Shown here piece by piece: positions 11,313 to 22,568 of a stretch of DNA of 64,000 nt. The notes under the pieces were generated by a model. The model did not search any database, had not been told where the DNA came from, and saw only the letters and a program-made list of their open reading frames with translations. Origin of the DNA: Bagarius yarrelli (taxonomy: Eukaryota; Chordata; Actinopteri; Siluriformes; Sisoridae); the NCBI GenBank assembly GCA_005784505.1, contig VCAZ01000008.1:8576763-8640762 (forward strand), given 5' to 3'. Position numbers and translations under genes: made by a program. The first letter of the stretch is position 1. Each line of letters opens with the position of its first letter.

Positions 11313-12194
11313 TGACTGCTTCACTCTACAGCTCATGCACAAAAGCAGCCCAGAGGCTTTTGTGGAACCGTCGTGTGGCTCTGGCTTTTTAAAATTCAAG
11401 TTTTACAGTGAAAAGGCACCTGAACTCACCCGAATTAAAGAGTCGCCCATCTTATAGAAAAGCCTCGCTTGTCTGCGGCTGAATAGGACTCATCAGGAAG
11501 AGTCAGGCTTGATTTTGAATGAAAAAAAAAAGGCATTTCCCTAATGTTAGACTCGACTGGAGATACCCCAGCTTTTCCTGTCTGTCTCTCTCTTTCTTTT
11601 TCTCTCGTTCCTTTTTTTATATCCTAATCACACATTCTGATCGTTTCCCCTTTGTGTCTCTAACATCTCAAGTATTAGAAAAAAAAAAGATGATAAAAAA
11701 CAGGCAGCAATGCATTTTAATTAAGTCGAATGAATATGCAAATTGACACGAATCCTCTGGATAATGTGGTCTTTTCAGACTTCGGATGTTTGGAAGTGAG
11801 GAAAAAGGAAGGGAGCGATGGAGGATGGAACACATTTTTTTCTTTGGCAAACACAATCAGCATAGCATTCATCCGCCTGGTCATGTGTAGAACCAAAATT
11901 CTTCATCTAACTCTGTGTTTGTATGTGTGTGTGGTTGAGCTTTTGTCTGTTTTTTTAATAAAAACTCTTAAATCTATACACATCTTTACACCAGTTTTTA
12001 TAACAGTTGCTATCCTTAAATTTAGTGGCAGGGGAATCCTTTCTTTCTGGATGAAAAGCCGGAGAAAATCATTTCGGAGCAGATCTTAAACGTCCTTGAT
12101 GCCAAAGAACAGGTTGATGTGTTGAAAAGAAAATTTAGAGCAGGGATTATATTTATTTTATTAACTCCTTTTTTTTTCTCGCTCGCTCTCTCTC
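11313..12194. other. Unique sequence, no gene seen
   Basis: A 119-codon plus frame (11730-12089) has no recognisable domain. 11700-11760 carries a POU/homeodomain-like 'gaatatgcaaattgacac'. A pyrimidine tract (TC)n at 12178-12205 leads into the next block. Confidence 0.45.
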
Positions 12195-12475
12195 TCTCTC
12201 AGTCTCTCGCCTGCACAGGATGCTCGAGGGCCTGAAATGTTTATTACTTGTGGAGATAAGCGGGGCTCAGAGGCAGCAGCGGAGAAATCTGCAGGGGGCG
12301 AGTGTTAATTTGACTTCAATAAAGGGGGGTTAATTATTTTGGTGCAGATGGGGACTTGAATTTTGCCAGACAGGTTTTGCATCAAAAAAGATGATTTCGG
12401 GCTCAATTAGAAAGCAATGTGCAACAAACTGGCATGATTTTAATGACTTGTCCTCTAAAGCCTTATAGTAAAGGT
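12195..12475. promoter_or_regulatory. Candidate non-coding regulatory block
   Basis: Repeat-free block with AGATAAG at 12255-12261, TAATTA at 12331-12336 and CTCAATTAG at 12402-12410. The GC content rises above its surroundings and no frame is sustained. It has the look of a deeply conserved vertebrate enhancer, but this was not tested. Confidence 0.3.
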
Positions 12476-12582
12476 TGATTTCTTTAACCTGCTTAGATAG
12501 AATTTTCTCTATGCATATTCATATCGTGGAAATTTGAATGCATGCATCTTAATCGCAAGTATAGTTCTAGAATTTTTACAGT

Positions 12583-12618
12583 TACATTTACATCATTGAG
12601 TGGAAGCCCTTATCCAGG
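12583..12618 (-). repeat. SINE A tail fragment
   Basis: 'acatttacatcattgagtgg' then 'agcccttatccag' is a short reverse piece of the SINE A/L2 tail. Confidence 0.4.
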
Positions 12619-12715
12619 GCTGGTTCCACGCTGCACTTTTTTAATGCACCACACACTAGTTGACATACCAATCCCAGCCCTGGCCACCACACATGCGCCA
12701 CGCTTACCCTATGTA

Positions 12716-12720
12716 TATGT

Positions 12721-12756
<36 letters not shown>

Positions 12757-12925
12757 CACAGGGATTTTGGACATTTCAGCTTATGCTGTGCTTACGGAGG
12801 GCCCAGAAGCAGCCTCTTACTATTTATAGCTTTACTGTTATTATTATTATTATTGTTAGTGGTGGGGGTGTCATTATTATTACTACTACTTTCATTATTA
12901 TCATTGTTTTTATTATTATTATTTG
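12716..12925. repeat. (AT)n array and degenerate (TTA)n array
   Basis: (AT) run at 12716-12757 with one phase break; 12838-12925 is an imperfect ATT/ACT tract. Open frames here encode low-complexity I/Y runs and are artefacts. Confidence 0.9.
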
Positions 12926-13162
12926 TCCCCTTCCTGATCCCCTAATCTCCCACCTGTTCCTGATAAATAAGTTTATTGTTAATATTGTCTTTATTGCTTT
13001 TTTTATTAATTACTAATTCATTTAATAAAAGAAAAAGAGAAGTCTTTGTGTCTTATCATTAAACAGATAAATACTGATAAATTACAAAACAAATTTTAAC
13101 AACCCAAAAACATGGAAAAACAAAAGAGCATAACTTTTTTCAGTCTTCAGCTATTCTGACAT

Positions 13163-13258
13163 CAATAGGTTGTTTATTCCACTATCTTGGTTTCAAAACA
13201 GAGAAATGTCTTAAGGGGGACCTATCTTGTATCTTAGGGGATAGTGGGACAATTTTTA
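13163..13258 (+). repeat. Interspersed repeat family E, copy 1
   Basis: 'gtttattccactatcttgg' and 'cctatcttgtatcttagggg' plus 'atagtgggac' match 40035-40110 by eye, in the same orientation. The family identity is unknown to me. Confidence 0.5.
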
Positions 13259-13339
13259 ACACTAAATCCCCCCCAAAATGTCTATTGCATTTCACAAAAA
13301 ATGTTATGCTTGCCTTTATACTGACATTTCTGGAAACTT

Positions 13340-13905
13340 AATGGTGCAGTAGGACATCTTGTCAAATGCTAACGGTAGTCTAATAGCCCTGAAATCATAT
13401 GTCCCAAACTCGCTGTCCAAAACCACGCCTCCTAAACACATGACTGCGCACAGACTGGACAAGAGAAGAGACGACATTGCTATCATGTGTCATTCACGGC
13501 TGAGAAAACTTTATAGTACAGTTAGTAACAGTACTAAAAATATCAAACATAATAATAGTTCCTAATTACACACTGCTGCTGTAGCTAAATTAATTCGTAA
13601 AAATTACACAAACTACATTAGCTATGCGATACTATCAAAACACACCAAAATCCAATCGCAACATATTCCTACCTGCCCAAAAGAAATACTGCAACCATGA
13701 CGTCATCTTTACTCCTGTAGTCGACTTCAGAGTGAAAACACAACACCGATGGCGAACAGGGCGAACAGGTTTGGATCAAGCATTTTGATTGGATGAACAT
13801 TTCTTGGTCCTACACCCTCCACAGATTGTTGTAAGGATGTAACGAGACTTTTAACTAGCAGAACAAAAAAAGTTCCTGAAGACAATCACTTATTGTAGCT
13901 TTAAT
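13340..13905. repeat. Repeat-like sequence of unknown family
   Basis: The right part ('ctacaccctccacagattg', 'cttattgtagctttaa') has the feel of a non-autonomous DNA transposon. No second copy exists in this window and no terminal inverted repeat was resolved. Confidence 0.25.
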
Positions 13906-14670
13906 ATTAGTACCAAATATAAAAGAATAAGTTGCAAACTTTAATCAACTTTGATCATTTTATCGTCTTATCAATGTAGTCTTGCTAACGTTATTGCTAA
14001 TAATCACCGATTCATTTACACAGTTACATTATACTATATCTTATTTCTTTTTGAAAACTTTCTTTAACCCATCATTCGTACAGAGTGGGTAAAAACACTG
14101 ATCTCGTATCTGTTTTAATGATGATGTGACATCACAGGAGCTTTGCCGACATTTCTATTTTCACAACCGGTTTCTGCTTACAAATTCGATCTAAATGTGT
14201 GGCAGTCACTATGTGAGGAACTCACACTCTGCCACTAAGCTTTTACACATCTTTAGGCTGACTGTTTGTGCCGCCGTGTTTGTTAATCGGGGTTTTGTAC
14301 ACAACATGATCTTTAAGGGTGTCGGGTTGAGGTCAGGTCGGAAAGCAGACTAAATAAAAAACATTTCACACATTGTTTTGGTGACTTATACACGCAAGTG
14401 TGTTCTAGACATACTAAAGTTTTTGTAGAATGTTAAACACATTTTCTGATTGGAGTGTCTGCACACTTTCTGTTGCTGTGGGTTGTCCCACATGTATTTC
14501 CTAAAGAGCTGTGCTTTCCAGGAACAATGAATGCCCCAGACTCAGTTTATTATCAGCTGAATACTGTAGACGTTCTGCTATAATCATAGCTACTGCCTTG
14601 TCCTCAACCCAAGACTCATTCACCACTGAACATCCTTTCCTAATTTACATATATTAATTGGTTCCATAAC
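13906..14670. other. No gene or repeat recognised
   Basis: Unique AT-rich sequence. Confidence 0.5.
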
Positions 14671-14862
14671 ATTACATTTACAGGATTTGGTAGACGTCCT
14701 TATCCAGAGCGACTAACATTAATCTCTTTTATACAACTGAGCAATTGGGGGTTAAGGGTCCTTGCTCAGGGTTCCAGCAGTGGCAGCTTGGTGGTACTGG
14801 AAATCAAACCCTGATCTTTCAGATTCAGTCCAACACCTTAACCACTGTGCTACCACATCCCC
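14671..14862 (-). mobile_element. SINE A copy 3, minus orientation
   Basis: Nearly full length: tail 'gtagacgtccttatccagag', body 'ttgctcagggttccagcagt', B-box complement 'gaaatcaaacc', head complement 'ccttaaccactgtgctacca'. Confidence 0.85.
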
Positions 14863-15429
14863 CAACATCTTCCAGGTGAATCTTAAAGTTTCGAGTCCAA
14901 ATGTCTCTCCTGTAGTCCTACAATTTATTAACACAGTATTTATTAGTTTCATCGTCATTAGTAGAAAAATTTGCTATATTCATATTTCTGCATCGCGGGC
15001 ACATTAACAACGTGCCATCTTTCCTGCTCGTTTTTCAACATGTGCGATGTAGTTTCAGTCGGGGTGAAGTTGGTGGAGATATGGTAGATGTGACAGCGTG
15101 ACTCATGCGCCGTGCCTGGCAATGCTTGAGTTTTCACAAGTAAGGTGTGAACACACTGGAGAAAAGGCAGCAGACGTGAACGAGTGTGTGGAAACCGTCA
15201 CCGGAGGTTAGCAGAGTCTCAAAAATTTAGATTGTGTGTTTTTTTTTCTCTCTGCCTGTTTGCACTCAACTTTCGACTTTCTAACTTCCAGAAAGAGAAA
15301 AAAACCAGTTTGACTTGCTCTCTATGCAAATAATGCACTTGGTACATATATCATTATTTTTTTTTAAGCAAGGTTCTCTCAGGGGAGCTGATCTTTATAT
15401 ATTCATTAATCACACACAGGAGTTATTCT
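14863..15429. other. No gene or repeat recognised
   Basis: Unique sequence with T-tracts near 15240 and 15356. Confidence 0.5.
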
Positions 15430-15555
15430 CCTTCTGGTCTCCGACCCTCCAACATTGACGGAATGGTTCTGGCCTTAATTAATGAGCGCTGCTAATTGTT
15501 TCAGAACCAATCAACGTATGATTAGCATAAGAACAAGAACAAAATGATTGATTAT
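15430..15555. promoter_or_regulatory. Candidate non-coding regulatory block
   Basis: Dense homeodomain-type words: TTAATTAATGAGC at 15475-15487 and GCTAATTG at 15491-15498. A CCAAT follows at 15507-15511 and a further 'gattagcat' nearby. Short, repeat-free and without a frame. Confidence 0.3.
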
Positions 15556-16179
15556 ACTTGGTTGGTCCTTGTTGCTCTTTTAATGTCCTGCCTGCTACGT
15601 TTCTTTAGGAAAATGTATAATTAGATTTTTATGAGTAAATAATGGACACTTTAAAGTAATGTCAAAAAGAATTATTAATTCGGATCAAGACAACAACGTT
15701 TGTCTGATTTTGTTGGTTTTTTTGTACAAATATATAAATACAAGCTAAAATAAAACTGGTCACGGTCAAAGTGTATTCGTAATTTTTTAATACAAAATGA
15801 ATTGTAACGTTTATTCAATAATACTAATACATTTTAGATAATTTAAATCAATAAATCAATTTTAAAAGGGCAACAATCATTAATCAATAGTTATTGATTA
15901 GAACTGATTAGACATCAATCTATTACTATCTAGAAAGGCCAGACATGTAAATAGGTTAACAAGATGACTTTTCCTATTGTATTATTTTTTTTGTAGTATT
16001 TTTACGGGTTAATAAAACACATACCCCAGATTCTAGACCATGTAACGAAACGGAACGACTCAGACGATGGTAGTTAAATAAACACAGTTTATTTAGAGTA
16101 CAGTATGCAATGTGACACAGTGAGAGCAATAACAAGAAAAGTCTGTAACCTGGGAGATAGTAGAGAAATAAAGAATACT
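15556..16179. other. AT-rich unique sequence
   Basis: No gene or repeat recognised. 15770-15900 is close to 80 percent A+T by eye. Confidence 0.5.
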
Positions 16180-16513
16180 GTCCTGATAAGTTAATTTATT
16201 CATTCATTCATCTTCTATACCCTGCTGGAGTCTATCCCAGCCGTCTCTGTATGGGCGAAAGGCAGGAGGGGTAACATCCTGGACAGGTCACCAGTCCAAC
16301 ACACACTCCCTTCTATGGGCAATTTAGAATCACCAATCAATCTAACATACATGTTACTGGACTGTGGGAGGAAACCAGAGACCCTGGAGTAAACCCACGC
16401 AAGCACGGGGAGAACATGCAAACTTCACACAGAAAGACCCCTGCACGGGAATCAAACCCGGGACCTTCTTGCTGTGAGGCAACAGTGCTAACCACTGCCC
16501 GTCCTGATAAGTT
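16180..16513 (-). mobile_element. SINE C copy 2 with perfect target-site duplication
   Basis: The element (16193-16500) is flanked by an exact 13-bp direct repeat, gtcctgataagtt, at 16180-16192 and 16501-16513. Read on the minus strand it starts with a tRNA-like head ('gggcagtggttagcactgtt'), has a B box 'cgggtttgattcccg', and ends in (GAAT)n. The intact duplication and near-complete body mark a comparatively recent retrotransposition. Confidence 0.9.
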
Positions 16514-17862
16514 GTGGATGAAAATAGAGCTGAATGTAGAAAATACTTGGAATGAGTTGCTGAATTGACCAAATACAGACGAGTATCTAGAAAGAGTCTA
16601 TTTATAGTCTGTGACCAGACAGGGTGTGTGTGTGTGTGTGTGTGTCCATATTAGTATCCAGGGGAAGATGTGCGCTGATGCTGGGTGGTGAGAGAGCCTG
16701 GTTTGTCAGTGACAGTCAAATATAGATCAAATTACATCAAATGAAATCAAATGATCAGACCAGCAGATTCATTGGCGTTACTCATTTTAAAACGTTTCCT
16801 TATCAAACAATAAAAGCAGAATATGGAGAATGAATTTATTTACCTCAATTGTTGAAAATATGTTGCATTGTGTTTTACACCGATTTTTTAAACTAACCAT
16901 TTTCTCTTATTTGAAAAAAAAATGGAAGTTTCCAGAGATGAAAACTTTAAATCATGTATATTTTTTACATTTATCGTTTATCATCGTCCTACTTCGAATA
17001 AATTCTGGTCTTACTTTCTTTCCCAAGCCAAAAATTTGAGTTTTATTCATGCTTCTAAACTTCGGTATAAACCGAATTAAAAAATATTTTAGCAACACAA
17101 AGCTTATAGCCATAGTGTGTGTGTGTGTGTGTGTGTGTGTTTGAATACATTTCCCTTCTCAGTGTTTTCCATGAAGCGATGCCTGCTGTGCCAGCTCACA
17201 CACATTTCCAGCCTATTAAGCCTTCCTGTGTGTAGTTTATAGTTCAACATTTCTCTTCTCAGCACTGCTGCGTGTCACTGGAGAGCTTAAAGATGAGCTG
17301 GTCCAGGGTTAGTGTCTAAAAAACACTATAAAACCCCTGTCAACTGACTCTATGGTGGACTTTCTGTGTCTTGCCTACTGCTACTGAAGCTGATAAGACG
17401 GCTGTCTCTTTGCTCTCACTTCATCAGTGTTATTTTGGATTTATGTCAATCAAGCCTTTGTTTTAGGCTTAAACTAACACACAGTGTTTGCAGTGTAATT
17501 AAAGCGGCACTCGAGACTCGAGATATTTATCTAAGACTAACTTGGCTCGCTCTATGGTCCTTAGAGTATCAGCTGACCTTTTAACAGGAAGAGATGCAAA
17601 TGCAGATGTAAATTAAAAAAAAACACTTAGGGTTAAGATTATGTCAGCCAAGAAAACCATTCTGTTGTTTTTTCATTTTTTTTATTCTATTTTTAATTTT
17701 TAATATTTGATGAAATGTTATGAGCGAAAAGGTTAAGGATTAAAGATCGGAAACTGCATGGAAAAAACTGCATCGGAAACTGCATTTAAACTTTAGCACG
17801 GTTCATTACCTGTTAATGTATTTCTCTTTTTTGGCTCAATTAGACAATGTAATGAAATAACC
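16514..17862. other. No gene seen; two (GT)n arrays
   Basis: GT arrays at 16624-16645 and 17115-17141. Open frames at 16830-17039 and 17366-17584 have no recognisable domains. Confidence 0.5.
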
Positions 17863-18232
17863 AGTCAAGTCAAGTCGTCTTTATTTCTATAGTGCTTTAA
17901 ACAATCGGGGTTGTTTCAAAGCAGCTTTACAGAAATACATCAGAAATGACAATATTAAACATTTAATAGAACAGTCGATTTGACTGTCAACTAAGCAAGC
18001 CAGATGTGACGGCAAGCAAGGAACCAAAACTCCATCGGTGACAGAATGGAGAAAAAAACCTTGGACGAAACCAGGCTCAGTCGGGGGTGGGTGGTGGGGG
18101 CTGTTGGGTCAGTTCTTCTTTGACCAGATAAACCAGTAGGTTACCCATGCTGCAACAAAGTTTCCGTGGTCTTGTCCGGATGGCCGTTTAGAAGACAAGA
18201 GATCACTGAGAAACTGTCTTATTGTCTTCAAG
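17863..18232 (-). mobile_element. Repeat family F copy 1, minus orientation
   Basis: Reverse complement of the sequence at about 48.6-49.0 kb. Shared words on the + strand: 'caaagcagctttacag', 'ccaggctcagtcgggg', 'ggatggccgtttagaagaca'. The left end carries 'agtcaagtcaagtc', a tandem 5-mer like the 3' tails of LINE-type retroposons. A retroposon 3' region is the likeliest identity. Confidence 0.6.
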
Positions 18233-18249
18233 TCATGGTTGCGATGTTA

Positions 18250-18400
18250 CTTAAAAAAATAGTTATAGTTACTAGTTACTTCTCTTCTTCGTCTTCTTTT
18301 GGCTTTGATGGCGGTCAGCAAACCAGCTTTTTGTGCATTTCGCCACCTACTCACAAATAGTAACTGGGTTACATCATTATAAAAATAACTCATTACCAGG
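18250..18400. repeat. Possible hAT-like 'ACTAGTTACTT' remnant
   Basis: 'gttatagttactagttactt' and 'aataactcattacc' resemble the stepwise TTACT repeats of teleost hAT elements. Termini were not resolved. Confidence 0.3.
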
Positions 18401-18896
18401 AAAAATAAATATTGTGTTACTATTAGTATAAGATTTCAAATATGTCAAATAGCTTAGATGCCCTTAATATTAAATAGGTTACATTCAATTTAAACTACAT
18501 AGAATAAAATTAGTATAATAAATTGACACTCTTCTACACTAATCTCACTAATCTACACTATTTTAATGTGGTTGCGTCATGTGATGATGTGAGGTATTTC
18601 ATTAGTTTAAAATCACTTTTTACTGACATAGAAAAACTCTTTCTTCCTGATCACAAGTTACACATTACATAACCAGTCTTGCTTTCCACCCCACCGAGGG
18701 AAAATAGTGTTCATACTTCCAGTTTGCGAAAATCACCTTTGAAATCGTTGGACTTCTGTAGTACATCCGAATTTCATTCATACTACCCGTAACCACATAA
18801 TATAGAATGTCCTTTTAAGGGTAAAAGTCCTTTAAGGGTTCTAAAATCAAGTACATATTTAAGAAGTATGCGATTTCAGACGGCGCCGTTGTCGTT
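18401..18896. other. No gene or repeat recognised
   Basis: AT-rich unique sequence. Confidence 0.5.
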
Positions 18897-19024
18897 GGTG
18901 TGTGTGTGTGTGTGCGAGCGACTGTGCATGCTTGTGGGTGAACACCTGCACTACTCTGACTCTGATTGGCAAACGATGATAATTTACCTATGCCAATCAT
19001 CAATTATGTAGTTATCTCTCACCC

Positions 19025-19057
<33 letters not shown>
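18897..19057. repeat. Paired (GT)n ... (CA)n arrays
   Basis: (GT) at 18897-18914 and (CA) at 19027-19057, separated by 112 bp of unique sequence. The arms are complementary and could fold back. See the finding on recurrent pairing. Confidence 0.85.
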
Positions 19058-19058
<1 letters not shown>

Positions 19059-19735
19059 AATCATCATCATCATTTATGTCATCGCCCCCCCACCAAGGAA
19101 AAAACTCTGCAGGTCCTATGGCTGAGAGAGTCTAGTCGGATGAAAACCGTTCCAGTGACCTTAATCATATTAACGCCACATTTTATTGTCAGTAAAGTGA
19201 AAGCCGGTGTAATCAGGGAAACGCTAATCCGTTTGATTACTCTTTAATAAAAAAAGTTACGCTGTTTATTTAGAATGCCATTATTCCCATGACTGAAAAT
19301 AATACATAAGCTCATTATTGTCACATGATTATATTTACAGGAATCATGTACTTATCAGCATGAGCTGAGGAATTAACAAACACGGCTCAGAGATCATGTA
19401 GATGAAGATGAAGATCATGAAGGTACGGTGGTTATGTATTACAACTGTTTAGCATTTAGTTATTTACATGATACCCCCTTTAACCACCTTCTCATTTACA
19501 CAGTTTTCTAATCAACAACAACATGGCAACAACAACATCGAGTTGTCTTGTTGATGAAAAAGGTCAGAGTGGTTCAAGCTGACAGAAAGTGATTGACAGC
19601 TAACCACATGAGAAATCCGAATCCATTTGCAGAATCAAATCCCTCTTGAATCACACAATATAACGATCTGAGTCTCAAGAGTCCTTTGGGTTACTTGAGT
19701 CAGTCGGGATTCTGAACGTTTTTGCTATAGAATTC
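19058..19735. other. No gene seen
   Basis: Unique sequence with a short purine tract at 19393-19415. It contains TGATTGACAG at 19590-19599. Confidence 0.5.
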
Positions 19736-19850
19736 CACTAGAGGGCACTCATCAAATCAATAGAACCCACTACATCTGCCCAAAATCGGGATTTGAACTT
19801 ATGACCACCTGATCAGCACGCTAAAGCACTAAACTTTTATACTGTTTAAT
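19736..19850 (-). mobile_element. tRNA-like SINE fragment (unassigned)
   Basis: The complement reads 'ctttagcgtgctgatcagg', then B-box-like 'agttcaaatcccg', preceded on the + strand by 'ccactagagggcactcatca'. It looks like a retroposon head unrelated to SINEs A, B and C. One copy only. Confidence 0.35.
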
Positions 19851-19946
19851 TTATCCATCCATCCACTGAGATCATACATCTCTTGTGGTTTGCACACATC
19901 TCATAAAGGATTCTGTCTCACAGATCCTTTCCGAGTCATTAAGGAT

Positions 19947-20705
19947 TTAATGCTGATGTTTGGCAACTCGAACCTTCATCTCCCTCCACAGATTTTCTAT
20001 AGAATTAAGGTCTGGAGAGTGACCAGACCACTCCATGACCTCTTTTTGTTGCCTTGGCTGTGGGTTTTGGGTCACTGTAATGCTGTAATACCCATCCAGG
20101 ACCTATTTCCAATGCCCTGACTGAGGGAAGGAGGTTCTCACCCACTGTTTGATAGTACCTGGTCCCATCCATCAACACTTTAATGTGGCAAAGTTGTCCT
20201 GTCCTGTTAACAGCAAAACACCTCCAAAGCATAATGTTTCCACCTTCATGTTGGACGGTGGGGATAGTGTTCTTCTGACCACAATATTTTCACTCAGTTC
20301 TTTACTAAATCAATCAGATGTTTACTGGCAAACTTCAGATGGGCCTGTGCCTGTGCTTTCCTAAGCAGGGGGACCTTTAGCATTTAAGTCCTTCATAGTG
20401 TTAAATTGTTTTTTGGTGACAATGGTCCCAGCTGCCTTGAGATCACTGACAAGATCCTTTCGTATATTCCTGGGTTGATTCCTCACCGTTCTTATGATCA
20501 TTGAAACCCCACGAGGTGAGATCTTGCACAGAGCTCCAGACTGAGGAAGATCGACAGTTATTTTGTGTTTCCTCTATTTGCGGAATAATTGCACCAACTG
20601 TTGTCACCTTCTCACCAAGCAGCTAGGCGATGGTCTTGTAGCCCTTTCCAGCCTTGTGTAGGTCTTGTCCCTGATATTCTTGGACAGCTCTTTGGTTTTG
20701 GCCAT
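19947..20705 (-). pseudogene. Tc1/mariner transposase pseudogene
   Basis: A DDE transposase would cut and paste the parent element. The start region reads MAKTKELSKNIRDKT (ATG complement at 20703-20705), the usual N-terminus of a fish Tc1 family. A later open stretch (20005-20232) includes WVLQHYSDPKPTAKATKR, which sits where the Tc1 family has the second catalytic Asp in a D-N-D-P-K-H context. Here that Asp-containing motif is eroded (HYSDPKP). Another frame reads PDLNSIENLWREMKVRVAKHQ and then a TAA at 19947. About 759 bp remain against roughly 1 kb for an intact gene, with frameshifts, so it is inactive. Confidence 0.8.
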
Positions 20706-20936
20706 GATGAAGAGTTTGATATCAGAGCTGAGATTAGGAGCCCTGTCCTTAAGAGAGTCTCTTTAATAGTTTTTTCCTAATCTCAGTTTGTAACCTGTAT
20801 AAAAAAAAGACACCTGGGATTTAGAAAGCTTGATGATTGATAAGGAAACAAATACTTATTTCACTCATTCAAATGCAAACTTTTTTGAAATGTGTTTTTC
20901 TAGATGTTTTGGTTGCAATTCTGTCTCTCACTGTAA

Positions 20937-21330
20937 GAACACACCTGCCCTAAATTATGATAGGGCAGGGAGCATAGCACCAAGCTTCCTCAAATCCACA
21001 AGTACTGCTCGACTTGTTCCACCATCTGCTAGGACACAAGGGAGGTCTGCCTCAAAACTTTTTTTTCTGCTCTGGCACCAAGATGGTGGAATGAACTTCC
21101 CCTCAGATGTCAGAACAGCACTGAGTCACTGGCTGTCTTCAAGAGACGACCAAAAACCCACCACTTTCATAAATACCCACCTCTTGACTGCTTTTTTAAC
21201 AGTTTTTGTTGTTGTTACACTGATTTGTGAACTATTGTATCAGTATTGAGCTGTTCAATAATGTGACTCAAAGCACTTTTGTACGTCACTCTGGACAAGA
21301 GCGTCTGCTAAATGCTGTGAATGTAAATGT
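20937..21330 (+). mobile_element. L2-type LINE 3' end
   Basis: Encodes the C-terminal end of an L2/CR1-like reverse-transcriptase protein. LAPRWWNELP appears in one frame and SDVRTALSHW in the next, separated by a shift in a CCCC run, then KPTTFINTHL. The 3' untranslated end reads 'gtacgtcactctggacaaga' then 'gcgtctgctaaatgctgtga' and 'atgtaaatgta', almost identical to the SINE A tail. The copy is 5'-truncated, as is typical of LINE insertions. Confidence 0.75.
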
Positions 21331-21402
21331 AGACTGATCATTTCTTTTCAGTGGGCAAAAGGAACAAAAACAGCAGGGGATCAAAATATTTCTACCCTTT
21401 AA

Positions 21403-22401
21403 ATCTGTTTGGGCAGAGCCGGACCGACTAAAGCACTGCTGAATCACACTATTGCATCACTAATCAGATTACTGATAGGGCAAAAGCTTCACCTTCTTCC
21501 ACCACTATTAGCAGGTAGTCAAACGGCAACGTAACGCAAAAACTGCAGAAGAAGAGCGCAACTTGGATGTAGTACATTCTTACGTAAAGACATTTATTTA
21601 ACTGAAAAGTAAGAATTCAATCGAATATTTTCAGACACCATTAACGAACACCATAAATATTAATATCCACCCGGTGGTTCAATTTTCCTTAATAAATAAA
21701 TAAAATAAAGCTTAAAATGATGGAATTGAAAGTTTTGTAAGTGTACAATCTGCATTTCGACACACATTTTTAAAGAAATGTTTTATTGAAATATTCAAAA
21801 AATGAGACTTATTTCTGAAAATAACTAGCAGTCATTGTATGATCACATTTAGGCAATCGAGGCACTGAGAGCAGGGATATGAAGAGAGATCAAACACACT
21901 TATTCCTTTTTAACGGTGCATGTGAATAAAACATCTGCCAAGCCTCACACTCTCTCTTCACCTCATGCTAATCAGCTTTCTGTCCTATTAATCCAAATCT
22001 CCATGGAGTGTGGGAGTGAGTGTGTGTTCTCATTCTGAGGAGCAGTGAAGGTGAAAAAGTCATGCCTCTGCTGGTGTGAGCTGACTGGAATCTACTTCTC
22101 TTAGTTCAAGTTTAGCAGCTGAAAAAGTTCAGAGACTAAACTTTACCGAATATTTGTTTTTGGTGTACCTCTTTCTTATATTTTAATAAGAGCCACTTGC
22201 CTATTTAGACTTTTGGCTTTGTGAGGGGTTTTTTTGTCAGGTAATGAGGTTAGGATTAATTAATAGCAAAATAAATATGTATCGTAACAGAAAATCCTTG
22301 CAATGAGACAAAGACGGGAAGGAACGAAGTACAAACACTTCATTAGTTAATTAGATTTTTCTGGTATCAGTACTTTACTGCACTATTTTTTTTTTTTTTT
22401 A
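21403..22401. other. No gene or repeat recognised
   Basis: Unique sequence. 21880-22080 is repeat-free and slightly GC-richer, with 'catgctaatcagctttctg', but evidence for function is weak. Confidence 0.45.
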
Positions 22402-22568
22402 CGTTTACAGCATTCGGCAGACCCCCTTATTCATCTCTTTTATACAACTAAGCAAGTGCAGGTTAAAGGGTTTGTTTAGAGGCCCAATAGTGGTGGCTTG
22501 GTGGTGCTGGAAATCAAACCAGGTCTTCCAACCGGGTCAGTCCAACATTTTAACCACTAAGCCACTAA
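22402..22568 (-). mobile_element. SINE A copy 4, minus orientation
   Basis: 'gtttacagcattcggcagac', 'ttttatacaactaagcaag', 'gtggtgctggaaatcaaacc', 'ttttaaccactaagcc'. Internally shortened in the tail (the 'gagcgacttacat' part is lost). Confidence 0.8.

Larger units (their letters stand above)
19885..21402 (-). mobile_element. Tc1-like transposon split by an L2 insertion
   Basis: Tc1 sequence runs 19885-20936 and resumes at 21331-21402. The left piece ends 'tctgtctctcactg'. The right piece reads 'gactgatcatttc', then 'agtgggcaaaagg' and 'agcaggggatcaaaa', as expected near the end of this fish Tc1 family. Between them lies an L2 3' end. The opposite terminus is missing, so the element is truncated at about 19885. 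The order of events is therefore Tc1 first, L2 later. Confidence 0.75.

Noticed and set aside
11730..12089. 119-codon open frame on the plus strand
   Set aside because: Featureless translation and no neighbouring exons.
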